A stretch of DNA of 64,000 bases from Mycobacterium sp. (lineage in GTDB: Bacteria > Actinomycetota > Actinomycetes > Mycobacteriales > Mycobacteriaceae): the NCBI RefSeq assembly GCF_004298145.1, contig NZ_SCRH01000033.1:124001-188000 (forward strand), given 5' to 3'. The stretch's first letter is position 1; each line of letters opens with the position of its first letter. The position numbers and the translations under genes were made by a program. Below the pieces are notes generated by a model. The model was not told where the DNA came from. It did no database searches and saw only the letters and a program-made list of their open reading frames with translations. Positions 9,101 to 17,691 of this stretch are shown one piece after another.

Positions 9101-10662
9101 TTCGGTTCACCCGCCGCGGGCGGTGGCTGCTGCGGCTTGAGTGAGACCGCGGCACCACGCGCCACCGGGCCCAGGAGCAGCTGCGTCGCCACCGACGCCG
9201 GGCGGCCTTGGCCGGTGATCGCGCCGAGCTGGTCGCGTTCGTGTTGGCTACCCACGGAGCCGACGTTGCCGCCGTAGGCCGATGGCGCGGCCGCGCCGGG
9301 TGGGGCCGAGCTCGGCGGCGGGGGTCCCGGCGCCGGAGGCGGCGCGTCGTCGGGATCGGCGGTCCCCGGCACTCGGGGCGTCGGCCCGATCCGCCAAGGC
9401 CACCACGGCAGCGGCGGATTGGGGTCTTCCAGGCTGGGGTTGGGATTGAACAGCGGCGGACCCACCGCCGCGAGATTGCCGCCGGGCCCGATCTGGGTGC
9501 CCGGGGGCGGCGCCAGATCCGCGGGCGGGTGGTAGTTCTGCGGTAGCAATACCTCGGGTAGGTCCGGCCGGACCGCGATCGTCGGGGCCGTGAAGCAACT
9601 CGGTCCCTGCAACTGGCCGTAGCGCGGGCAGTCGGCCCGAGTATAGGTGTAGCTCGGTGTCAACGAGAGATTGACGCGCATGTTTCCGGTGTCCATTTCC
9701 GGATCCCAGACCTCTTCAAAGAACCTGTCGGACAGCCGGTTCAGTCTGGTGAAGATAGGCACGAACTTGTCACTGTTCAGGGCGAATACGCCGAGGGCAG
9801 GCGTGAGGTTCTGAGTCATTTCGATCAGCTGGTCGGTGTGATTGTCGAACGCTTGCCGGTTCACACCGAAGGTGTGGTGCGAGCCGGTGACCAGCGACCG
9901 GAACTGCTCGCGCTTTTCGGCCAGAGTTTGCATCGGTCTGACCGCGTCATGCAGGACGTCGACAAGGTCGGGCGCTGTGGACTGCAGGCCGCGAGTGGCA
10001 TCCAGCAGCGCCGAGACCGTGGATGGGCCGGGATCGGTGGTCACGATGGCGTTGAGCTCATCAAGCACCCGGGTCAGCTGCGCACCCGCGGTGAGCAGTG
10101 CGCCACGCCGGTTCTTGGTGGCGGCGGCGACGGCGGCCAGGATTCCGACGCTGTGGTCTTCGCGACCGCGGCCGGTCGCGGCGAGGATGTCGCGCAGCTT
10201 ACTGATCGTGGTCTGGAAGATCACCGTCGAAAGCTGAAGGTCTTCCGGGATGCGGGTCCCGTTGCGGATGCTCTGACTTGGGCTGCCGTCGACGAGTTGT
10301 ACCGAGGAGACCGCGAACACGTTGCTGGGCACCACACGCGCGGTCACCGCACCCGGGATTTCCTCGGCGTACTCGGGTTTGAGGTTGATGTGCACGTAGT
10401 TGGGCTTGCCGTAGGCCGCCGGGACGACATTGTCGACGGCGCCGACGAGCAGCCCGTGATATTTGACATCGGACCGCGCCGGCAGCCCGTCCCCTACATT
10501 TGTCAGCTCTGCGATCACGCGGACGTAGTCGTTGAGCCGTCCGGTGGACTTCAACAGCAGGCTTCCCGTGATCAGGCCCGCGATCAGCAGCACCGCCACC
10601 CCGAGGGCCAGCAGTTGTTGGTCGGTGGGCCCCCGCCCGTCGAAGTCTAGCGAATTCGCCAT
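9097..10662 (-). CDS. mceA: MceA, substrate-binding subunit with a long Pro-rich tail
   Basis: At 521 residues this is longer than typical MceA proteins (about 400-450). A membrane helix (about residues 17-36) precedes the MCE domain (VGDGLPARSDVKYHGLLVGA), followed by a helical region to about residue 320. The rest is a proline-, glycine- and alanine-rich extension with runs such as PPPAPGPPPPSSAPPG. The start codon directly abuts the upstream yrbEB stop. The extension probably projects into the cell envelope. Its function is unknown; similar tails occur on other mycobacterial envelope proteins. Confidence 0.9.
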   Translation of the reverse strand: MANSLDFDGRGPTDQQLLALGVAVLLIAGLITGSLLLKSTGRLNDYVRVIAELTNVGDGLPARSDVKYHGLLVGAVDNVVPAAYGKPNYVHINLKPEYAEEIPGAVTARVVPSNVFAVSSVQLVDGSPSQSIRNGTRIPEDLQLSTVIFQTTISKLRDILAATGRGREDHSVGILAAVAAATKNRRGALLTAGAQLTRVLDELNAIVTTDPGPSTVSALLDATRGLQSTAPDLVDVLHDAVRPMQTLAEKREQFRSLVTGSHHTFGVNRQAFDNHTDQLIEMTQNLTPALGVFALNSDKFVPIFTRLNRLSDRFFEEVWDPEMDTGNMRVNLSLTPSYTYTRADCPRYGQLQGPSCFTAPTIAVRPDLPEVLLPQNYHPPADLAPPPGTQIGPGGNLAAVGPPLFNPNPSLEDPNPPLPWWPWRIGPTPRVPGTADPDDAPPPAPGPPPPSSAPPGAAAPSAYGGNVGSVGSQHERDQLGAITGQGRPASVATQLLLGPVARGAAVSLKPQQPPPAAGEPK

Positions 10663-11520
10663 TCAGCCACCGAATCTCGCGCCGGCGTCGATGCTCCACA
10701 GCGCCATGGTGAGCAACATGTTGACCATGATCACGACGGTGATGCTCGCCCGCATGGCATGCCCGGCCGCGACGCCCACGCCCTCGGGCCCGCCGGCGGC
10801 GTAGAACCCGTAGTAGCACTGCACGGTGGATGAAAGCCACACGAAGACAACGCACTTGAGGACCGAATACGCGATGTCTTTGGCGCTCAGCATCATGGTG
10901 AAGTAGTGCAGATACGGGCCGATCGATCCACCGCTGATGACGTTGGCGACCACCTGGCAGGTGAGGTAGGTGACCGCGAGACAGGCTATGTAGAGCGGGA
11001 TGACGGCGATGACGGAGGCCATCAGCCTGGTCGTGACCAGGAACGGGATCGGGCGTATCGCCAGGGATTCCAGGGCGTCGATCTCTTCGGCGATGCGCAT
11101 GGCGCCGAGCTGCGCGGTGAACCGGCAGCCCGCCTGCATCGCGAAGGCCAGGGAAGCCATAATTGGTGCCAGTTCGCGGGTGTTGACCAGCGACGAGATG
11201 ATGCCGGTCGCGGGGCCCAATCCCAGCAGGTTGAGAAAGTTGTATCCCTCCACGGCCACCAGTGCGCCCGCGGTGAAGCCGAGCACCACGGCGACGCCGG
11301 CGGTGCCGCCACCCACCACGATCGAGCCGTTGCCCCAGGCGATGTTCGACAGCAACCGCACGAATTCCGTCCGGTATTGACGCAGCACGCTCGGCACCGC
11401 GAGCACGGCCCGCGCGAAGAAGACCAGCATGTGCCCCAGCCGCATGGTGGGCGCGGCCGCGGCGCGGTACGCGCCGAGGATCGGTCGTGCCAGTCCGGGG
11501 ACGTATGCGGAGGCCGTCAT
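10663..11520 (-). CDS. yrbEB: YrbEB, integral membrane permease of the Mce importer (MlaE family)
   Basis: The 285-residue protein has the MlaE/YrbE permease pattern: five to six membrane helices and the conserved cytoplasmic loop around ATGIISSLVNTRELAPIMA and AEEIDALESLAI, which couples to the ATPase MceG/Mkl encoded elsewhere. It follows yrbEA with a one-base gap and abuts mceA. Together the two YrbE proteins form the transmembrane pore of the lipid importer. Length and motifs match the family. Confidence 0.93.
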   Translation of the reverse strand: MTASAYVPGLARPILGAYRAAAAPTMRLGHMLVFFARAVLAVPSVLRQYRTEFVRLLSNIAWGNGSIVVGGGTAGVAVVLGFTAGALVAVEGYNFLNLLGLGPATGIISSLVNTRELAPIMASLAFAMQAGCRFTAQLGAMRIAEEIDALESLAIRPIPFLVTTRLMASVIAVIPLYIACLAVTYLTCQVVANVISGGSIGPYLHYFTMMLSAKDIAYSVLKCVVFVWLSSTVQCYYGFYAAGGPEGVGVAAGHAMRASITVVIMVNMLLTMALWSIDAGARFGG

Positions 11521-11521
11521 T

Positions 11522-12391
11522 TCACAGTCCCGTCCGGGGGAACAGCGTGTTGTACAACTGACTGATCCCGACGTTGACGATCATCAGCACCAAAATCGAC
11601 TCCACCACCGCCGCGTTCACCGAATTGGCCACACCCGCCGGGCCGCCCTTCGTGAAAAGCCCTTTCTGGCAGGCGATTACCGCGACGATGGCCCCATAGA
11701 TCACCGCCTTGAGCAGCGCGACGATCATGTCCTCCGTGGTGGCGAACGACGAAAATGTCGCCACGAAACTTCCCGGTGCGCCCCGCTGGAAGTAGACATT
11801 GAACAGATAGCTGGCCAAAAAGCCGACGAAACAGGTGATTCCGGTCAGGGCGACTCCGACCATGATGGCCGCGGCGAACCGAGGAACGACCAGACGGCGG
11901 ATCACCGAGACCCCCATGACCTCCATCGCGTCGGTTTCCTCGCGCATGGTCCGCGAACCGAGATCAGCGGTGATGGCGGACCCGACGGCCGAAGCCATCA
12001 GCACCGCGGCCACCAGCGAGGCGGCCTGACGGATGACGGCGAGCCCACTGGCGGCGCCGGCGAGTGAGGTCGCACCGACCTGGTTGGCCAGCAGGGCGAA
12101 CTGGATGGACAGGGTCACGCCGATCGGCAGCGCCACCAAGACGGTGGGCAGCACCGCGGTTGCTGCCATGAACGCGCCCTGCCGCACGAACTCGGCCCAT
12201 TGAAAGCGGCCGGCGAACAGGTCGACCATGCAGTACTCGAGTGTGCGGACCGCAAGGATGTACTGCTCGCCGAGGGTGCTCAGTGAGGCAAGGGGGTGCC
12301 GTGCGACGTAACCCGCGGACCACTCCCCAATAGTGGCCACGCTGTCGGATGCCCGGTCGTCATTGAGCGAGCGGTCGTCCTGGGCGGTCAT
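11522..12391 (-). CDS. yrbEA: YrbEA, integral membrane permease of the Mce importer (MlaE family)
   Basis: This 289-residue MlaE-family permease opens the operon. It has the family's membrane helices and the loop EETDAMEVMGVSVIRRLVVP, equivalent to the ATPase-coupling EQ loop region. The ATG at 12389-12391 is the first gene start after the divergent control region. With YrbEB it makes the heteromeric permease. The N terminus has a charged extension (QDDRSLNDDRASD) longer than in some relatives. Confidence 0.93.
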   Translation of the reverse strand: MTAQDDRSLNDDRASDSVATIGEWSAGYVARHPLASLSTLGEQYILAVRTLEYCMVDLFAGRFQWAEFVRQGAFMAATAVLPTVLVALPIGVTLSIQFALLANQVGATSLAGAASGLAVIRQAASLVAAVLMASAVGSAITADLGSRTMREETDAMEVMGVSVIRRLVVPRFAAAIMVGVALTGITCFVGFLASYLFNVYFQRGAPGSFVATFSSFATTEDMIVALLKAVIYGAIVAVIACQKGLFTKGGPAGVANSVNAAVVESILVLMIVNVGISQLYNTLFPRTGL

Positions 12392-12725
12392 CGCCGGATA
12401 CGCCCCAGTGCCACCACGCGCTGGTGTCCGTGTTCGTCGGTGAACCTTCGCCGTGCCCCCACGGGCGATTATGTTAACGGCTACTCAGGTTCTGTGGAAG
12501 ATGTTGCTTTGCACTTTGTGCATAGCCGGCGTCCGATTTGCCGACCCGACGACGTAATGACCCGTGGTCACTTGGCATTCGTCCCTGATAACGACCCCTT
12601 GACGCGCCGGGGACTTCGCGAGAAGATCCCCTTTCGAGGCGTCGATGTTAATCGTTGTTTATCGCCATATCGGATGGCTCGGTATTCGGTGGCCGCGGGT
12701 TATCGTGTTCCTGGGGAAGGCGCGG
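12392..12725. promoter_or_regulatory. Divergent promoter region of the mce locus
   Basis: This 334-bp gap separates yrbEA (minus) from the exported protein gene (plus) and must hold both promoters. Visible elements are TGCAC-TTT-GTGCA at 12510-12522, a perfect 5-3-5 inverted repeat; ATGTTAACGG at 12471-12480, containing a CATAAT-like -10 on the minus strand; and ATGTTAATCGT at 12645-12655, also found at 392-402. No gene fits here. One or more of these could be the binding site of the double-TetR regulator at 570-1838, but this has not been shown. Confidence 0.5.
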
Positions 12726-13325
12726 ATGGTTCTGACGGGGTTGCGACGGGCGGCTAGCGGCATCGCGTGTGCGCTCGCCACCACCGTCGTGCTGTCCGAC
12801 CACGCCTCCGCCGATCCGGGTCAGCCTCCCCCACCGTCACCGGTGTTCGCGCCGGCGCCGAGCGATTGGTCACCGAACTTCGACATCTGGCCGTACAACA
12901 CGTTCACCTCTCGGGTGACACCCGAGATGGTCGGCGGAATGTCCGACTCCTGCCAATGGTTCAAGTCCCAATTCGACCCATTGATGGGCCAGATCAACGA
13001 CTTCAACCGCTACCTCGGTGACCACCATGACGACTACGCGACCGGTGGGGTGCAGCGGAACGCCAAAGCTGTTGTCACCGATATCGATCGCTCGACGGCC
13101 TTTCTGGGCCCGCGGGTCAAGCCGCTGATCATCACCAATCAACCCGACAACTTCGGACCGTATTCCCCGATATACGGCGGGGACTCGATGACCCACTTGA
13201 CATTTCAGTTATCGCGGATCAGCGACAGCATCAAGAGAAAGGATCCGTCGGGAGTCACCCATGCGAATATCGTCTCGGCCACCGGCTGGGCGGACGCGTT
13301 GCGTGACTCCGGCGCATGCAACTGA
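12726..13325 (+). CDS. Exported protein of unknown function, divergent from the mce operon
   Basis: The 199-residue product starts at ATG 12726, five bases after GGGGAAGG. An upstream in-frame ATG at 12645 would add 27 residues and hide the leader. A signal peptide runs to about residue 30 (ending HASADP). A Pro-rich stretch (GQPPPPSPVFAPAPSD) is followed by a globular part with Cys in MSDSCQWF and a final Cys (SGACN), which may pair. I do not recognise the family. Its stop overlaps the next start (TGATG), so it is coupled to the Mce-associated gene and probably serves the Mce system. Confidence 0.75.
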   Translation: MVLTGLRRAASGIACALATTVVLSDHASADPGQPPPPSPVFAPAPSDWSPNFDIWPYNTFTSRVTPEMVGGMSDSCQWFKSQFDPLMGQINDFNRYLGDHHDDYATGGVQRNAKAVVTDIDRSTAFLGPRVKPLIITNQPDNFGPYSPIYGGDSMTHLTFQLSRISDSIKRKDPSGVTHANIVSATGWADALRDSGACN

Positions 13326-13993
13326 TGAATCATCGCCCATCGCTACCAACAGTCGGCAACCCACGGACGTGGTTGGTGAGTCGCTTCCGTATTGCCGCAG
13401 AAGGCACAGAAACGGACGGCGGCGCCACAGAAGCGGTGCAGCCCGACGAGGTCGACGACCACCACGAGGACTCCCTCGACGGGGCCAATGACCGGCGGCC
13501 GAGCGGACGAAAGGGCCGCCGACTCAACGTCGCTCGTTGGGCCGCGGCCGGAACCTTGGCGGTCGTACTCGCGGGCGCCGGATATGAGGGCTGGCTGCTA
13601 TTCCAGCATCACCAGAAGGATGTTGCCTCGGCGCAGGCACTGGATGCGGCAAAGAAATACATCCTCGCGCTGACCAGCGTGGACACCAACGCCATTGACC
13701 AGAACTTCGCCGAGGTTCTCGACGGCTCGACCGGCGAGTTCAAAGACATGTACACCAAATCCAGTGCGCAGCTGCGCCAAACGCTCATCGACAACAAGGC
13801 GGCGGCGCATGGCAGCGTGGTCGACGCGGCCGTCCAGTCGGCGACCGAGGACAAGGTGGACGTTGTGCTGTTCGTCGACCAGTCGGTGAGCAATGGGGCC
13901 GCGCCCGCACCTCAGCTGGACCGTAGCAGGGTCAAGATGACCATGGAAAGAGTCGACGGCCGGTGGCTGGCCAGCAAGGTCGAGCTCCCGTGA
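13325..13993 (+). CDS. Mce-associated membrane protein (Mas), second copy
   Basis: The 222-residue protein has an acidic cytoplasmic start (about residues 25-60), a Lys/Arg cluster (RKGRR), one membrane helix (about 71-90) and an extracytoplasmic domain ending WLASKVELP. Its domain is very similar to that of the gene at 2757-3356, for example TGEFKDMYTK against TGEFKDTYTK. The start at 13325 overlaps the stop of the upstream exported gene as TGATG. Having one Mas at the end of the mce operon and another in a divergent unit suggests a duplication within the locus. Confidence 0.85.
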   Translation: MNHRPSLPTVGNPRTWLVSRFRIAAEGTETDGGATEAVQPDEVDDHHEDSLDGANDRRPSGRKGRRLNVARWAAAGTLAVVLAGAGYEGWLLFQHHQKDVASAQALDAAKKYILALTSVDTNAIDQNFAEVLDGSTGEFKDMYTKSSAQLRQTLIDNKAAAHGSVVDAAVQSATEDKVDVVLFVDQSVSNGAAPAPQLDRSRVKMTMERVDGRWLASKVELP

Positions 13994-14172
13994 ACTGATG
14001 CGCCGGCGGTTTATTCAGGCGCACCTAGCCCGTTGGGCCACCCGATAGAAGTTTCCCCCGAGCACCGCCTGGACGTCGCGGCTATTCGAACATCCTTCCG
14101 GAATCGTTCCGCTGCAGTTAAAATGCTACGTCGGCGTGGCTGACCTGTATTGCGAATAGGGAGGGTCAAAAA

Positions 14173-15069
14173 CTGTTTTCCCGTTCGCGCCAGACGGCGG
14201 TTACCCCGGCTTGGTTCACTGCCGCACTCGATCAACAGCCCGAGCTGGGTGACGTTGAAGTCGACGGCTGCCGCATACACCTACGTACCTGGGGCGCCGT
14301 GGACCAACCACCGGTGGTGCTGGTCCACGGCGGCGGAGCACACTCCGGTTGGTGGGACCACATCGCGCCCTTCTTTTCCCGTACCCACCGGGTGATCGCA
14401 CTGGATTTGTCCGGTCATGGCGACAGTGGCTCACGTGCCGGTTACGACCTGCGGATCTGGGCAAGCGAAGTGATGGCCGCTGCAGCGGCCGCCGGACCCG
14501 CTGGGCGGCCGACCATCGTCGGCCACAGTATGGGCGGTTGGGTCGCGTCCACGGCGGCGATGCACTACAGCCAGCAGATCAACAGCATGCTGGTGATCGA
14601 CTCGCCGTTGTGGGAGCGTGTGCCGGAGGAAAAGCGCCTACGCCGGCACAAACACACCGAATACCGGACGAGAGACGAGATCCTGGCCCGCTTTACGGCC
14701 GTGCCGTCGCAAGAATTGATCCTCCCCTACGTCCGACAGCACATCGCGGCAGAGTCGGTGCGCAAGACCAACACGGGGTGGGTTTGGAAATTCGACCCGG
14801 CGATTTTCGGCGGCGAGTTTTTCGAGGCAACACCCGCCGATGAGGAGTCGTTGGAGAGCATGCTCGCTGCAATGCGTTGCCGTGTGGGCTATTTGCGTTG
14901 CGAGGCCGGACTGGTGCTGCCGGCGATGGCCGAACGGATTCGCTCCCTCCTGCAGCTGAGAGGTCCCTTTGTTGAGCTGGCCGAAGCCGGTCATCATCCG
15001 ATGCTGGACCAACCGCTCCCGCTGGTCGCGACGTTGCGCACCCTGCTGGAATTCTGGTCGATCACCTAA
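14173..15069 (+). CDS. Alpha/beta-hydrolase; start probably a non-standard CTG
   Basis: The protein has the alpha/beta-hydrolase hallmarks: oxyanion loop HGGGAHSGWW, nucleophile elbow GHSMGGW and a late histidine in GHHPMLDQP. The substrate is unknown. The first standard start (GTG 14299) would remove the typical first strands, which are encoded in frame upstream (DVEVDGCRIHLRTWG). The open frame continues back to an AGGGAGGG ribosome-binding site at 14158-14165, seven bases before CTG at 14173, with no ATG, GTG or TTG between. I therefore place the start at this CTG, giving 298 residues. A small indel in the 5' end is the alternative. Confidence 0.7.
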   Translation: MFSRSRQTAVTPAWFTAALDQQPELGDVEVDGCRIHLRTWGAVDQPPVVLVHGGGAHSGWWDHIAPFFSRTHRVIALDLSGHGDSGSRAGYDLRIWASEVMAAAAAAGPAGRPTIVGHSMGGWVASTAAMHYSQQINSMLVIDSPLWERVPEEKRLRRHKHTEYRTRDEILARFTAVPSQELILPYVRQHIAAESVRKTNTGWVWKFDPAIFGGEFFEATPADEESLESMLAAMRCRVGYLRCEAGLVLPAMAERIRSLLQLRGPFVELAEAGHHPMLDQPLPLVATLRTLLEFWSIT

Positions 15070-15077
15070 GTTGGACG

Positions 15078-15755
15078 TCAGGCCCGTGCGCGGCGGGCCA
15101 GTTTCGCGGGCTGGTCGATGATCAGGGCCTTACCCTGCTGCCGGATCCAGCCGCGTTGGGTGAAGTCCGATAGCGCCTTATTGACCGTTTCGCGCGAGGA
15201 ACCGACGAGTTGAGCGAGCTCCTTCTGGGTGAGGTGGTGCTCGACGCGCACCGGCCCACCGTTGTTGGTTCCGAATCGCATTGCCAGATCAAGGATTTGC
15301 TTGGCCACTCGGGCGGGCACATCGGTAAAGATCAAGTCGCACAGGGTATTGTTGGTGTGCCGGAGTCGACGCGCCAGCACCCGCAGCAGCTGCTCCGCGA
15401 TTTCGGGTCGTTCGACCATCCAGGTCCGCAGGGCGTGGCGGTCCATCCTGACCGCTTGCACTTCGGTCAGCGTGATCACCGTCGAGGTTCTGGGGCCCGG
15501 ATCGAAGAGTGCGAGTTCACCGAACACGTCGCCGGGGCCCAGCACCGCGAAGACGGTTTCACGACCGTCCGCTGTCTGGTGACGGATCTTCACCGCCCCC
15601 GCCAAGATCACGAAGAGGTCGTCGCCCACGTCGCCTTCAACGAAGACGGTGCGCCTGCGCGGGAACGATACGTGCTGTAGGTGGCGAGCCAACGCGGCGA
15701 CCGCATCAGGTGCAATACCCTGGAAGATGCCGGCTCGCGCCAAAATGTCGTCCAC
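15078..15755 (-). CDS. Crp/Fnr-family cAMP-responsive regulator
   Basis: The 225-residue protein aligns from memory along its whole length with mycobacterial Crp (Rv3676): the start MDDILARAGIFQG, the phosphate-binding cassette GELALFDPGPRTS with the cAMP-contacting Arg and Ser/Thr, the hinge around RVLARRLRHTNN, and the helix-turn-helix QLVGSSRETVNKAL. It differs enough from Rv3676 in the beta-barrel that it is probably a paralogue, as in several non-tuberculous mycobacteria, rather than the chromosomal orthologue. It stands alone, convergent with the hydrolase to its left. It likely binds sites of the TGTGA-N6-TCACA type. Confidence 0.88.
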   Translation of the reverse strand: MDDILARAGIFQGIAPDAVAALARHLQHVSFPRRRTVFVEGDVGDDLFVILAGAVKIRHQTADGRETVFAVLGPGDVFGELALFDPGPRTSTVITLTEVQAVRMDRHALRTWMVERPEIAEQLLRVLARRLRHTNNTLCDLIFTDVPARVAKQILDLAMRFGTNNGGPVRVEHHLTQKELAQLVGSSRETVNKALSDFTQRGWIRQQGKALIIDQPAKLARRARA

Positions 15756-15890
15756 GCCGCCCCTTTCAACGCGTTCTGCACGGCGTCTGCGCGCACTAGG
15801 CGCTGCTCCGGTATGGGGGCGTCTTGGCTCGCGCCCTCGACTTTACACGAGGGTTAAATTGCGTAACGCAGCAGGTCGGGAAGCTGGCCG

Positions 15891-16058
15891 CTAGGCCGCC
15901 GACGTCGTGGCGGTCGACGAGATGGTGACTTCGGAATAGAAGTTGCCACACGTATCGCAACGGACCTGATACTCGAGCTTATCGTCGCGCTCCAGAAAAC
16001 TGTACTGCGCCCACGCCATGCATCGAGGGCACCGTGCGCGACCGTGTTCCACCGCCAT
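15891..16058 (-). CDS. 55-residue zinc-ribbon protein
   Basis: A short frame on the minus strand starts at ATG 16056-16058, six bases after AAGGGG, and ends at TAG 15891-15893. The product begins MAVEHGRARCPRCMAWAQYS and has a second pair CDTCGN near residues 34-39. The two CxxC pairs (CPRC at 10-13 and CDTC at 34-37) make a classical zinc ribbon. A Thr/Ser-rich tail follows. Similar small proteins often bind nucleic acid or other proteins, but no specific role is known. It lies between the Crp-like gene and the FAD oxidoreductase on the same strand. Confidence 0.75.
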   Translation of the reverse strand: MAVEHGRARCPRCMAWAQYSFLERDDKLEYQVRCDTCGNFYSEVTISSTATTSAA

Positions 16059-16155
16059 TGCCAACCCCTTACTCGCACAGATGCAGTGGAAGTACCCCGT
16101 GCGAAGCTGGTCTAACCACCGACTTGCGAGCCCGCGCCGCGGCGGCGCCCAGCGG

Positions 16156-17592
16156 CTAGTAATTGAGCCCGGAGAACATCACCCGGCCGGGATCATATTT
16201 CTGCCGCACCGCGCTCAGCCGGGACAGGTTCGGGCCGAAGTAGCGCGCCGGGGACTGGTTGGCCTCGATGTAATTCACATAGCCGCCGACCGAATACTGT
16301 TGCACCGCTTGGTGAGCCGTGCCGAGCCAACTGGTTGCGGCCGAGGGGTCCCCCGATGTTTCGACGTACCACTGCACCAGCGCCGACTGGCGACGCCACG
16401 GAAACGCCGTCGCTCCCGGCGCCACCGTGGCGAGGGCGCCATCGAGGGCGTGCATGATCGCCAACATCCGGCCGGCGTTGCGGGGAAAGGCGTTGACCGC
16501 CGTAGCAATCCCCTGTGCCACCCCCGCGTTGACGGTGGGGAAGACATCGGATCCGCCGACGTACCCCAGCGGCGACGGGTTGAGATTCCCGACCGCCAGG
16601 TAATTCACCAGGTCCATGTAGTTGAAGGTGTGGTTCTCGGTGCCCGACGGCTGCAGTCCGACCGCTTGGGTGATGGCAGCCGCCGTGCTGTTTCCCGACC
16701 CGGCCGGCGAGGTGGCCATGATTCGGCAATGCATGCCCGTCGCGTCGACGGTGGCATCGGCCAGCGCCCAGCTGTTGCGGTCGGCGGTACGCAGCCAGTT
16801 CTGCCATCCGACCAGGACCTGAGCGAACGACTGCGGCGGGAAGTTGAGGTTGACGACGTCGACGTCCTTGGTGGGGAACGTCGCGAAGGTCAGCGAGGTC
16901 GTCACGCCGAAGTTGCCGCCACCGCCGCCGCGCAACGCCCAGAACAGGTCGGGGTTGCTGGCGGCGGACGCGGTGACCGCCTGGCCGTTGGGCAGCACCA
17001 CCGACGCCGACGTCAACTGATCACAGAGCAGGCCCGCATGCCGGGACTGGGCGCCCAGGCCGCCGCCTAGCGCGTGCCCCGCGGCGCCGACCGACGGGCA
17101 GGTACCCGTCGGGACGCCCCGGCCGGCCGCGGCCAGGGTCCGGTGCATCGTGTACAGGCTGGTGGCCGGCGTCACCGTGACCTGCCCCGTGGCGGCGTCG
17201 TAGTTGGCATCCCCGGGTAGTTGGCGCAGGTCGAGCACCATGGTCCCGTTCGCGGTCGACGCGCCGATATAGGAGTGCCCGCCACTGCGCGGAGCGACCT
17301 TGAGGTTGTGGGCGGCGGCGAATGCCATGGCCTTTTGCACATCGGCCGCCGACGTCGGGGTCACGACAGCCGCCGGCGTCGACCCGTTGTAGTTGGTGTT
17401 GAAAACCTGCTTGGCCCCGGCGAATTGGGAACTGTCCGGAAGCAACACCTTGCCGCCGAGCGCGGTGGAAAGACCTTCCCATCCGGACGGCCGTGGATCG
17501 GCGACAGCCCGGGGTGAGCCGAGAACCGCTCCGGCGGCTAACGCTCCGACGGCGCCCCGCAAAAACGTCTGCCGTGAGATCTCACGCGCCAC
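16156..17592 (-). CDS. FAD-linked oxidoreductase of the berberine-bridge (BBE) family, Rv0063-like
   Basis: The 478-residue enzyme begins at GTG 17592 with a Tat-like signal (SRQTFLRGAVGALAAG, cleavage after AVA). The FAD-binding PCMH domain spans about residues 70-240 with RSGGHSY and GTCPSVGAAGHALGGG. The His and Cys in these motifs are the usual sites of bicovalent FAD attachment. The C-terminal BBE segment (YFGPNLSRLSAVRQKYDPGRVMF quoted in part as NLSRLSAVRQKYDP) is intact. By recall it corresponds to Rv0063, which lies near dnaB in M. tuberculosis. The signal has RQ instead of the twin RR, so Tat export is uncertain. Substrate unknown. Confidence 0.87.
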   Translation of the reverse strand: MAREISRQTFLRGAVGALAAGAVLGSPRAVADPRPSGWEGLSTALGGKVLLPDSSQFAGAKQVFNTNYNGSTPAAVVTPTSAADVQKAMAFAAAHNLKVAPRSGGHSYIGASTANGTMVLDLRQLPGDANYDAATGQVTVTPATSLYTMHRTLAAAGRGVPTGTCPSVGAAGHALGGGLGAQSRHAGLLCDQLTSASVVLPNGQAVTASAASNPDLFWALRGGGGGNFGVTTSLTFATFPTKDVDVVNLNFPPQSFAQVLVGWQNWLRTADRNSWALADATVDATGMHCRIMATSPAGSGNSTAAAITQAVGLQPSGTENHTFNYMDLVNYLAVGNLNPSPLGYVGGSDVFPTVNAGVAQGIATAVNAFPRNAGRMLAIMHALDGALATVAPGATAFPWRRQSALVQWYVETSGDPSAATSWLGTAHQAVQQYSVGGYVNYIEANQSPARYFGPNLSRLSAVRQKYDPGRVMFSGLNY

Positions 17593-17691
17593 CGTCGGGC
17601 TCCCGGGACTGCCTCATGTCCCGAATTGTCGACCACGAGAATCGTGGTGCCGCATGACATGTCGGTGGTTGACCGAAACGTGCCCGAACCG

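Noticed and set aside
14011..14280. 89-codon minus-strand gene
   Set aside because: It overlaps the true 5' end of the hydrolase gene and has no family resemblance or ribosome-binding site.
16018..17070. Open frame of 350 codons on the plus strand
   Set aside because: It is antisense to the FAD oxidoreductase and rich in Arg, His and Gly, as expected of a shadow in GC-rich DNA; no ribosome-binding site.
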